Assembly: GCA_031278735.1 (NCBI GenBank)
Contig: JAITJU010000312.1
Coordinates: 1-5,379 of the forward strand
Direction of reading: 5' to 3'
From: Zoogloeaceae bacterium
GTDB taxonomy: Bacteria > Pseudomonadota > Gammaproteobacteria > Burkholderiales > Rhodocyclaceae
Length of the DNA: 5,379 bases
Below are positions 1 to 5,379 of the stretch, in pieces (position 1 is the first letter of the stretch; the number at the start of each line of letters is the position of its first letter). A program made the position numbers and the translations under genes. Under the pieces are notes generated by a model. That model searched no databases. It saw nothing but the letters and a program-made list of their open reading frames with translations, and was not told where the DNA came from.

Positions 1-1064
1 GTGAGACAGGCGTCGGTCTGGGTGAGGATACGCTCGAAATCGGCCACGGACAGGGAATCGAGTTCGACGCGAATGGGAAAACGCCCCTGCAGTTCAGGAA
101 TCAGGTCGGAAGGCTTGGCAAGATGGAACGCGCCGGAGGCGATGAACAGGATGTGATCGGTGCGCACCATGCCATACTTGGTGGAAACCGTCGTGCCCTC
201 GACCAGCGGCAGCAGATCGCGCTGCACACCCTGGCGGGAAACGTCCGCGCCGTGTGTGCCGCCCCGGCTGGCCACCTTGTCGATCTCATCCAGAAAGACG
301 ATGCCGTTCTGTTCGACATTTTGCAGCGCCTCCAGCTTGACGTCTTCGTCATTGACCAGCTTGGCGGCTTCCTCGTCGGCAAGGAGCTTCAGGGCTTCCC
401 TGATCTTCAGTTTGCGGCTTTTGCTGCGTCCGCCGGAAATATTCTGAAACATGCCCTGAATCTGGCTGGTCAGTTCCTCCATGCCAGGCGGAGCAAAAAT
501 CTCTGCCTGCATGGGGGTCTGCGCCACCTCGACTTCAATCTCTTTGTCATTGAGATTGCCTTCGCGCAGCTTTTTGCGGAATTTCTGCCGTGTGCCGTTT
601 TCCTCGCTTTCTCCGGTTTCCGCCGCGAAAAACCCCGCGTTGCGCGTGGGCGGCAGGAGCGCGTCCAGCACACGCTCCTCCGCGGCGTCCTCGGCGCGAT
701 GGCGGACATCCTGCATGGCGCGCTCGCGCTGGCGCTTGACGGCAATTTCCGCCAGGTCGCGGATGATGGTGTCGACATCGCGCCCCACATAACCGACTTC
801 CGTGAATTTGGTGGCTTCCACCTTGATGAAGGGCGCGTTCGCCAGACGCGCGAGACGGCGGGCGATTTCGGTTTTGCCGACGCCGGTCGGGCCGATCATG
901 AGGATGTTCTTGGGCGTGATTTCGGAACGCAAGGGTTCTGCGACCTGCGCGCGCCGCCAGCGGTTCCTGAGCGCAATCGCCACGGCTTTCTTGGCGCTGG
1001 ATTGTCCGACGATGTGCTTGTCCAGTTCGTGCACGATTTCCTGCGGAGTCATCATGGCGCTCAT
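1..1064 (-). CDS. hslU: ATP-dependent protease ATPase subunit HslU (ClpY), 3' end cut by the window
   Basis: AAA+ unfoldase that forms hexameric rings, unfolds protein substrates and feeds them into the HslV peptidase in the cytoplasm. The first 354 residues are present, against about 443 in the E. coli protein; the C-terminal part, including the tail that docks into HslV, lies outside the window. Visible motifs are Walker A GPTGVGKT at residues 58-65, the central-pore loop GYVG at 91-94, a charged intermediate (I) domain from roughly 110 to 240, Walker B LDEID with D259 and E260, the sensor-1 region FIASGAF, and the arginine-finger region LQGRFPIRVEL with R328. The start gives MSAMMTPQEI, which fits the family N-terminus. 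Its ATG overlaps the hslV stop as ATGA, and a GGAG lies 11 nt upstream inside hslV, so translation is probably coupled for matched subunit supply. ATG codons at residues 4 and 5 are alternative starts. Identification is essentially certain. Confidence 0.97.
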   Translation of the reverse strand, partial: MSAMMTPQEIVHELDKHIVGQSSAKKAVAIALRNRWRRAQVAEPLRSEITPKNILMIGPTGVGKTEIARRLARLANAPFIKVEATKFTEVGYVGRDVDTIIRDLAEIAVKRQRERAMQDVRHRAEDAAEERVLDALLPPTRNAGFFAAETGESEENGTRQKFRKKLREGNLNDKEIEVEVAQTPMQAEIFAPPGMEELTSQIQGMFQNISGGRSKSRKLKIREALKLLADEEAAKLVNDEDVKLEALQNVEQNGIVFLDEIDKVASRGGTHGADVSRQGVQRDLLPLVEGTTVSTKYGMVRTDHILFIASGAFHLAKPSDLIPELQGRFPIRVELDSLSVADFERILTQTDACL

Positions 1065-1600
1065 GCTTCGAGTTGCTCCAGGGTGAGATTCTGATTGGTG
1101 TAGATGCAGATGTCGCTCGCGATTGCCAGCGATTTTTTGACGATTTCAATGGGCGGCAATTCGGTGTTTTCCAGAAGCGCCCGCGCCGCGCTCTGGGCGT
1201 AAGCGCCGCCGGAACCGATGGCGGCAATGCCCTGTTCTGGTTCCAGGACGTCGCCATTACCGGTGATGACCAGGGTGTGCGCGTGATCGGCGACGATGAG
1301 CATGGCTTCCAGACGTCGCAACATGCGGTCGGTGCGCCATTCCTTCGCCAGCTCGACGGCGCTCCGCATCAGGTTGCCCTGATGGTTTTCCAGCTTGGAT
1401 TCAAAGAGTTCCAGCAAGGTGAACGCGTCCGCCGTAGCTCCGGCAAAGCCGGTGAGGATGCGATCCTGATAGACGCGGCGGATTTTTTTCGCTGACTGTT
1501 TGATGACCATGTTGCCCAGCGTGACCTGACCATCGCCGCCCATGGCAACATTCCCGCCCCGGCGCACCGACACAATGGTCGTGCCGTGGTATTGCTCCAT
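1061..1600 (-). CDS. hslV: ATP-dependent protease proteolytic subunit HslV (ClpQ)
   Basis: Threonine peptidase of the proteasome beta-subunit family. It forms a double-hexamer chamber that degrades proteins unfolded by HslU, typically misfolded or heat-damaged ones. The product has 179 residues, close to the 176 of E. coli. The propeptide MEQYHG is followed by TTIVSVRR, so autoprocessing should expose Thr7 as nucleophile (mature Thr1). In mature numbering D17 and K33 are in the expected places, and GDGQVTLGN, GFAG, TADAFTLLE and IGSGGAYAQ are all present. The frame is open a further 27 codons upstream, but ATG at 1600 is chosen because it gives the family N-terminus and has AAAAGGGG 9 nt before it. 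hslU follows with a 4-nt overlap; the STAS gene ends 43 bp upstream. In E. coli this pair is under sigma-32 control, but I see no clear sigma-32 promoter directly upstream here. Confidence 0.98.
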   Translation of the reverse strand: MEQYHGTTIVSVRRGGNVAMGGDGQVTLGNMVIKQSAKKIRRVYQDRILTGFAGATADAFTLLELFESKLENHQGNLMRSAVELAKEWRTDRMLRRLEAMLIVADHAHTLVITGNGDVLEPEQGIAAIGSGGAYAQSAARALLENTELPPIEIVKKSLAIASDICIYTNQNLTLEQLEA

Positions 1601-1609
1601 GAATAAAAA

Positions 1610-1617
1610 CCCCTTTT
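1610..1617 (-). promoter_or_regulatory. Ribosome binding site of hslV
   Basis: The minus strand reads AAAAGGGG, with its last G 9 nt before the ATG at 1600. It is the strongest Shine-Dalgarno-like run at any start in the window. It fixes the hslV start at the MEQYHG propeptide rather than at the longer open frame, and suggests that hslV is initiated independently rather than by coupling to the STAS gene 43 bp upstream. Confidence 0.65.
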
Positions 1618-1643
1618 GTCCTCGTGTTTTGCGCAAAGCGCGT

Positions 1644-2822
1644 TCAGTGCCTGGCCAGCTCGATATGGGCGATTTTATCAATACCCATGACGCGCAACAG
1701 TTCCGCGACCATGCGATTGGGATGCATAATCGTTATCTGCTTGCAATTGGCCTCTTTCAGCAGCGTGGCAAGCGCGCCCGCGCTGACGAAATCCAGCCGC
1801 TGAATGCGCGAGAAGTCCAGCCTGCATTCGCTGCCGGGCGCCAGTTGGCAGGCGATGGAATCCAGCTTGCCTTGCAGGATTTCGCCTTCCAGCGTCGATG
1901 TCATGGGCGCATCCAGCACCAGCCCGCCGAAGGTTGTCTCTTCCTCTTCCTTCTTGACCGCAGGCTTGGCGCGCGGCGGTTCCCAGGCGGGCGGCGAGAC
2001 TTCAAAGGTCACGGCGTAATCCACGGCCTTTTCCTCGAACTGCGCTTCCAGACCCAGAAATTGAAGCAGTTCCAGCACCAGCAGCCACATGTTTTCATCG
2101 CGCGTCTGACCGGCAATCAGGCGGGCAGAAAAGCGTCTCGCCAATATTTCCGTGCCGCCGCCCAAACCCCAGGCCAGGTCCCGGCGGCGCGCCTGATGCA
2201 GCATCTTGGCCAGCAACCCCGACGCCGCCGAATCTATGCCCGCCAGACGGCTCATATCCAGCGTGCGCGGCTCGCCCTTGCTCAAGGCTTGCCGCAAATC
2301 GTCGAACACATCGTCTTCACTCGTCACCGCGCCTTGCAGCACCGCCACCCCCGCCACTTTTTGCGCCTTGTTGCCGGGGGCGGGTTTCGCGTCTTCTTGC
2401 CAGGAAGGCGGCGACAATTCGCAGATACTGGCGAAATCCAGGCTCAGGGCATCGAACGCGTTTCTGTCGTTGCGCACCCGCAGGAGATCGAACAGCATCA
2501 GCCAGAGCTTGACGGCACCCTGATCGCCGTTGTTCTGAATGACCGACTCCAGCGTGCTGCGCGCGACATCGTACTGGCCGTTGGCGAAAAGAATGGCCGC
2601 GTGTTCGGCGATTTCCATGTACGGGTCGGTTTCTTCAAAAACCTCGATGCCGTAACAGGTATTGATGGTGGTGTCGAGCCCGTCATCGGCGACGGGTGCC
2701 GATGCGGGCGTTTGCGCGGGCGGCGGGCGGGAAACGACGGCGGAGACAATGGGCGCTCCCCGGAGTGGAGGCATCCGCTCCTCGGATTTTTCCGCAGATT
2801 TTTTGAAAAATGAAAAGACCAT
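1644..2822 (-). CDS. Double STAS-domain protein with two SPPxW helical modules, function unknown
   Basis: A 392-residue protein, probably cytoplasmic, with no signal peptide or membrane segment. Layout: a basic start (MVFSFFKK); a Pro/Ala-rich linker at about 20-48; a helical TPR-like region at about 64-141 ending in SPPSW; a STAS domain at about 158-236; a second helical piece at 246-280 ending in SPPAW; a linker with the acidic run KEEEE near 291-295; and a C-terminal STAS domain at about 308-385. Both STAS parts show the strand-turn-helix core (LDMSRLAGIDSAASG and LDFSRIQRLDFVSAG). STAS domains serve in anti-anti-sigma switches, sulfate transporters and MlaB-type lipid transport as small binding modules. 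Both halves lack a serine at the position of the SpoIIAA phosphoacceptor, so phospho-switching looks unlikely. The helical modules recall repeats I associate with FimV-like proteins; this is from memory. The ATG at 2822 has a weak AGG about 9 nt upstream. The position before hslVU is suggestive, but a role in proteolysis is not shown. Domain call is fairly sure; function is unknown. Confidence 0.85.
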   Translation of the reverse strand: MVFSFFKKSAEKSEERMPPLRGAPIVSAVVSRPPPAQTPASAPVADDGLDTTINTCYGIEVFEETDPYMEIAEHAAILFANGQYDVARSTLESVIQNNGDQGAVKLWLMLFDLLRVRNDRNAFDALSLDFASICELSPPSWQEDAKPAPGNKAQKVAGVAVLQGAVTSEDDVFDDLRQALSKGEPRTLDMSRLAGIDSAASGLLAKMLHQARRRDLAWGLGGGTEILARRFSARLIAGQTRDENMWLLVLELLQFLGLEAQFEEKAVDYAVTFEVSPPAWEPPRAKPAVKKEEEETTFGGLVLDAPMTSTLEGEILQGKLDSIACQLAPGSECRLDFSRIQRLDFVSAGALATLLKEANCKQITIMHPNRMVAELLRVMGIDKIAHIELARH

Positions 2823-2846
2823 TTGTGTTGCCTGAAAAGATTCGAC

Positions 2847-2875
2847 TTTTTAGCACGTTCGATTGTGGGAGGCAA
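2847..2875 (-). promoter_or_regulatory. Possible weak sigma-70-type promoter ahead of the STAS gene and hslVU
   Basis: In the 55-bp gap between lysA and the STAS gene the minus strand carries TTGCCT (2875-2870), a 17-nt spacer and TAAAAA (2852-2847). Each hexamer matches consensus at 4 of 6 positions and the spacing is optimal. The gap is locally AT-richer than the genes around it. Such matches also arise by chance, and the first five genes could equally be read from one upstream promoter, so this is only a candidate. Confidence 0.25.
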
Positions 2876-2877
2876 TA

Positions 2878-4188
2878 TTATTTATCAATTTCCGGCCTGA
2901 TGGATGAGATGGAGGCGGCAGGCAACAAATGTTCCAGCGCGTACAGATCGGCTGTTTTTTCCCGTTGCCGGATTACGTGCGCCTGCTTGCCTTCCACCAT
3001 GATCTCTGCCGCGCGTGGCCGCGTATTGTAGTTGGAGCTCATCGCCATGCCGTAGGCTCCCGTCGACAAAACCGCCAGCAAATCGCCCGCCGCAATGGCC
3101 AGTTCGCGTTCCTGCCCGATGAAATCGCCGCTTTCGCAGATTGGCCCAACCACGTCATAGCGCGTGGTCGGCGTTTTTTTCTGTTCGACGGCGACAATTT
3201 CGTGCCACGCGCCATAGAGCGCCGGGCGCAGCAAGTCGTTCATCGCGGCATCGACGACGGCAAAATTTCGCTCGCCTGGCTTCAGGTATTCGACGCGCGT
3301 CAGCAACAGCCCCGCCTGCCCGACCAGACGCCGTCCCGGTTCGAGAATGATCTTCAGTTTTCTGCCGCGTAGACGGTCGAGCAGGGGCGCAAGACATGCG
3401 GAAATTTCCGGCTCGACCTCATCCTGCCGATAGGCAATGCCCAGACCGCCGCCCAGATCGATCTGTTCGACGCGAATGCCGCCTTTTCCCAGCGTGTCGA
3501 TCAGCACGATCAAGCGTTCCAGCGCCTCCCCGAAAGGCGCGGGATCGAGAATCTGCGAACCAATGTGACAATCGACGCCGCGCACGGCAATGTGCGGCAG
3601 GCGCGCGGCGTGTTCGTAAAGCGCCAGCGCGGCGTCGATGGGAATGCCGAATTTGGCGCGCTTCAATCCCGTGGCGATATAGGGATGGACGCCAGGGTCG
3701 ACATCGGGATTCACCCGCAGGCTGACGGGCGCGCGCTTGCCCAGCGCGGCGGCTATTTCGTCGATGCGTTCCAGTTCGGCGGCGGATTCCACGTTGAAAC
3801 AAAGAATGCCCGCCATGAGCGCCGCGTGAATTTCCGCGCCGCTTTTGCCCACGCCGGAGAAGACCACCTTGTTCGCGTCACCGCCCGCCGCCAGCACCCG
3901 CGCCAACTCGCCGCCGGAAACGATGTCGAATCCCGCGCCCATGCGGGCAAAAAGATTCAGGATGGCCAGGTTGGAATTGGCCTTGACCGCGTAGCAGACC
4001 AGACTGTCCGCGCCAGCGGGATGCGCGGCCAGCGCCGTCTGAAACGCGCGCAGGTTTGCGTGCAGGGCGGCGTGGGAATACACATGGCAAGGTGTGCCAA
4101 ACGTCGAGGCAAGCGATGGCAAGGCCAGGTCTTCCATGTGCAAAATTCCTTGCCGACGGGTAAGGAAAGGCATGTTCGGAGGCGTCAT
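2878..4188 (-). CDS. lysA: Diaminopimelate decarboxylase
   Basis: PLP-dependent, fold-type III enzyme that decarboxylates meso-2,6-diaminopimelate to L-lysine and CO2, the last step of the lysine pathway, in the cytoplasm. The product is 436 residues, normal for the family. Lys69 in YAVKAN should form the Schiff base with PLP. His208 in HIGSQ, the glycine loop DLGGGLG (244-250) and EPGR (283-286) hold the cofactor phosphate and substrate. GPICESGD carries the catalytic Cys351, which comes from the partner subunit of the dimer. GAYG (377-380) and SSNYNTRPR near the C-terminus complete the active site. The ATG at 4188 overlaps the stop of the upstream lipoprotein gene as ATGA. ATG codons at residues 6 and 18 are alternatives; none has a clear ribosome site, so coupling favours the first. 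The order lptM-lysA is common in proteobacteria, where dapF often follows; here a STAS gene follows instead, after 55 bp. Confidence 0.98.
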   Translation of the reverse strand: MTPPNMPFLTRRQGILHMEDLALPSLASTFGTPCHVYSHAALHANLRAFQTALAAHPAGADSLVCYAVKANSNLAILNLFARMGAGFDIVSGGELARVLAAGGDANKVVFSGVGKSGAEIHAALMAGILCFNVESAAELERIDEIAAALGKRAPVSLRVNPDVDPGVHPYIATGLKRAKFGIPIDAALALYEHAARLPHIAVRGVDCHIGSQILDPAPFGEALERLIVLIDTLGKGGIRVEQIDLGGGLGIAYRQDEVEPEISACLAPLLDRLRGRKLKIILEPGRRLVGQAGLLLTRVEYLKPGERNFAVVDAAMNDLLRPALYGAWHEIVAVEQKKTPTTRYDVVGPICESGDFIGQERELAIAAGDLLAVLSTGAYGMAMSSNYNTRPRAAEIMVEGKQAHVIRQREKTADLYALEHLLPAASISSIRPEIDK

Positions 4189-4442
4189 TCGGCGGCTTCG
4201 CCGACCGCGTTCGCGGCGTCGCTTTTTGGCGCGTCGCTGGCGCGCTCCGGCGCCTGTTCGCCAAAGATCCGCTCATATAGCGATGGCGGCGGCGGATTGG
4301 CGGGTTTTTCCAACGCCCCCTTGATGCCGCAGGCATTCAGGAGGCATGTCGCCAGAAGAAGAAGAAAACATCGCATGATGGTCTTGCGCGCCCGTGTTAC
4401 GGACAGCATTTGCAGAGGGAAAGGGATGGCGCGCGCGGACAT
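4185..4442 (-). CDS. lptM: Small LptM-like (YifL family) outer-membrane lipoprotein
   Basis: Short lipoprotein encoded directly before lysA. In E. coli, LptM (YifL) binds the LptD/LptE translocon and promotes correct disulfide formation in LptD. From the outermost start the product has 85 residues. A hydrophobic run (CFLLLLATCLL) leads to the lipobox LLNAC with Cys38 as lipidation site, then GIKGALEKP, a Pro-rich stretch (PANPPPPS) and a polar, Ala/Glu-rich tail. The motif after the cysteine resembles the CGLKGPLY of the family, but Pro and Tyr are replaced by Ala and Glu. The start is uncertain. ATG at 4442 forms TGATG with the cysM stop, matching the coupling seen at two other junctions; ATG at 4409 gives a 26-residue signal peptide with a basic n-region; ATG at 4376 gives a very short one. 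None has a good ribosome site. The lipoprotein call is strong; family assignment rests on the motif and on neighbouring lysA. Confidence 0.8.
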   Translation of the reverse strand: MSARAIPFPLQMLSVTRARKTIMRCFLLLLATCLLNACGIKGALEKPANPPPPSLYERIFGEQAPERASDAPKSDAANAVGEAAE

Positions 4443-5377
4443 CAGGCCGGGAACACGCCAGTTGACAGATAACGGTCGCCCCGGTCGCAGATGATGGAGA
4501 CGATGACGGCGTTCTCGACTTGTCCGGCGACGCGCAAAGTCACGGCGAGCGCGCCGCCGGAGGAAATGCCGGCGAACACGCCTTCTTCTCTCGCCAGTCT
4601 CCGGGTCATGTCCTCAGCCTCGGCCTGCGAGACGACTTCCAGTTGATCGATCCATCGTTTGTCGTAGATTTTGGGCAAATAGGCTTCCGGCCATCGGCGA
4701 ATGCCGGGAATCTGGCTGTTGTTGTCCGGCTGGCAACCAATGGTGCGAATGGCCGGGTTCTGTGACTTCAGAAATCGCGCCGCGCCGACAATCGTGCCGG
4801 TTGTGCCCATGGAGGAAACGAAATGCGTGACGCCGCCCGCCGTGTCGCGCCAGATTTCCGGGCCGGTGCCGGTAAAGTGCGCTTCGGGATTGTCCGGGTT
4901 GGCAAACTGATCGAGAATGACGCCTTCGCCAGCGTCGCGCATTTTATTTGCGATGTCGCGCGCGACTTCCATGCCGCCGCTCTTGGGCGTGAGCACCAGT
5001 TCAGCGCCATAGGCGCGCATGGTCTGCCGCCGTTCCAGGCTCTGGTTTTCCGGCATGACCAGTATTATGCGGTAGCCGCGCATGGTGGCGGCCATTGCCA
5101 GCGCAATGCCGGTATTGCCGGAAGTGGCCTCGATCAGGGTGTCGCCGGGCTTGATGTCGCCGCGCGCGTCCGCCGCGTTGATCATGGAAAGCGCCGGTCT
5201 ATCCTTGACCGACCCCGCCGGGTTGTTGCCTTCCAGCTTCACCAGGATGGCGTTGTTGCGCCGCCGATTTTCCGCGCCGGGCAGACGTTGCAATTCTATG
5301 AGCGGCGTATTGCCGACAAAATCTTCCAGTTTTTTGAATACGGGGCGAGCGGGAGAATTCATTGTCTGGACAACCAT
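4442..5377 (-). CDS. cysM: Cysteine synthase B (O-acetylserine sulfhydrylase, CysM type)
   Basis: PLP-dependent, fold-type II enzyme that replaces the acetate of O-acetyl-L-serine with sulfide or thiosulfate, giving cysteine or S-sulfocysteine, in the cytoplasm. The 311-residue product aligns along nearly its whole length with E. coli CysM (303 residues). Lys58 in NPAGSVKDR is the PLP lysine, TSGNTG (85-90) is the substrate loop, GTTGT (191-195) binds the PLP phosphate and SSGG (272-275) lies near the pyridine ring. CysM-specific rather than CysK-specific features are PGIRRWP (224-230) and ICDRGDRYLSTGVF (297-309), which support thiosulfate use. The protein stops soon after that motif, slightly shorter at the C-terminus than in E. 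coli. The start is not certain: ATG at 5377 is 2 bases from the window edge, ATG at 5362 (MNSPARP) is a plausible alternative without a clear ribosome site, and a start outside the window cannot be excluded. The stop shares one base with the next start (TGATG). Confidence 0.96.
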   Translation of the reverse strand: MVVQTMNSPARPVFKKLEDFVGNTPLIELQRLPGAENRRRNNAILVKLEGNNPAGSVKDRPALSMINAADARGDIKPGDTLIEATSGNTGIALAMAATMRGYRIILVMPENQSLERRQTMRAYGAELVLTPKSGGMEVARDIANKMRDAGEGVILDQFANPDNPEAHFTGTGPEIWRDTAGGVTHFVSSMGTTGTIVGAARFLKSQNPAIRTIGCQPDNNSQIPGIRRWPEAYLPKIYDKRWIDQLEVVSQAEAEDMTRRLAREEGVFAGISSGGALAVTLRVAGQVENAVIVSIICDRGDRYLSTGVFPA

Positions 5378-5379
5378 TG

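Noticed and set aside
123..1094. Plus-strand open frame of 323 codons
   Set aside because: It is fully antisense to hslU, whose Walker A, pore-loop and Walker B motifs read continuously on the minus strand. The plus-strand product has no family features.
547..1257. Minus-strand open frame of 236 codons across the hslV/hslU junction
   Set aside because: It is out of frame with both hslV and hslU, whose own frames are intact and carry all motifs, so it is not evidence of a fusion or frameshift.
1601..1681. N-terminal extension of HslV by 27 residues
   Set aside because: The extension overlaps the end of the STAS gene and resembles nothing in the family. HslV needs its threonine close to the N-terminus for autoprocessing, and a ribosome site precedes the ATG at 1600.
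1601..1700. Sigma-32 heat-shock promoter for hslVU
   Set aside because: I looked for CTTGAA with a downstream CCCCAT-type element in this stretch on the minus strand and found no acceptable pair. A promoter further upstream, or before cysM, cannot be excluded.
1542..2813. Plus-strand open frame of 423 codons
   Set aside because: It lies antisense to the STAS gene and the hslV start. Its product is rich in Arg, Gln and His with no recognisable domain, as expected for a GC-rich shadow frame. The minus-strand frame encodes recognisable folds.
2823..2877. Rho-independent terminator after lysA
   Set aside because: The gap has no GC-rich stem directly followed by a T-run on the minus strand. The only pairing is a 6-bp stem with a long loop, so read-through into the STAS gene is likely.
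3565..4494. Plus-strand open frame of 309 codons
   Set aside because: It crosses lysA, the lipoprotein gene and the end of cysM in antisense. A frame spanning three well-supported genes with no domain of its own is a composition artefact.

Overview
The window looks like a stretch of a GC-rich betaproteobacterial chromosome. HslV carries the short N-terminal propeptide MEQYHG before its catalytic threonine, a form I remember from betaproteobacteria. CysM ends in STGVFPA, and lptM sits directly before lysA as in many beta- and gammaproteobacteria. I cannot place it at genus level; a Rhodocyclales- or Nitrosomonadales-like lineage is only a guess.

Six genes fill almost the whole window. All lie on the minus strand and are transcribed from high to low coordinates in the order cysM, lptM-like lipoprotein, lysA, double-STAS-domain protein, hslV, hslU. 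hslU runs off the left edge. The cysM start lies within a few bases of the right edge, so its promoter is not visible. Three junctions are tightly coupled: cysM/lptM share one base in TGATG, and lptM/lysA and hslV/hslU overlap in ATGA. The only two gaps are 55 bp (lysA to the STAS gene) and 43 bp (STAS gene to hslV). There is no plus-strand gene; the long plus-strand open frames are antisense shadows of well-recognised proteins. I see no tRNA, rRNA, CRISPR array or insertion sequence.

Right part (about 2878-5377): amino-acid biosynthesis plus envelope. CysM makes cysteine (or S-sulfocysteine) from O-acetylserine, LysA makes L-lysine by decarboxylating meso-diaminopimelate, and the small lipoprotein between them resembles LptM, which helps mature the LPS transporter LptD. 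Left part (1-1600): HslV (ClpQ) peptidase and HslU (ClpY) AAA+ unfoldase, which together form the two-component ATP-dependent heat-shock protease. Between them lies the least familiar gene, a 392-residue cytoplasmic protein with two STAS folds and a twice-repeated helical module ending in SPPxW. It is the main item of interest.

The six genes could form one operon, or there may be a second transcription start in the 55-bp gap before the STAS gene, where a weak sigma-70-like promoter can be drawn. All core enzymes keep their catalytic residues. I found no convincing undescribed system; the most original content is the internal architecture of the STAS protein and its place between lysA and hslVU.
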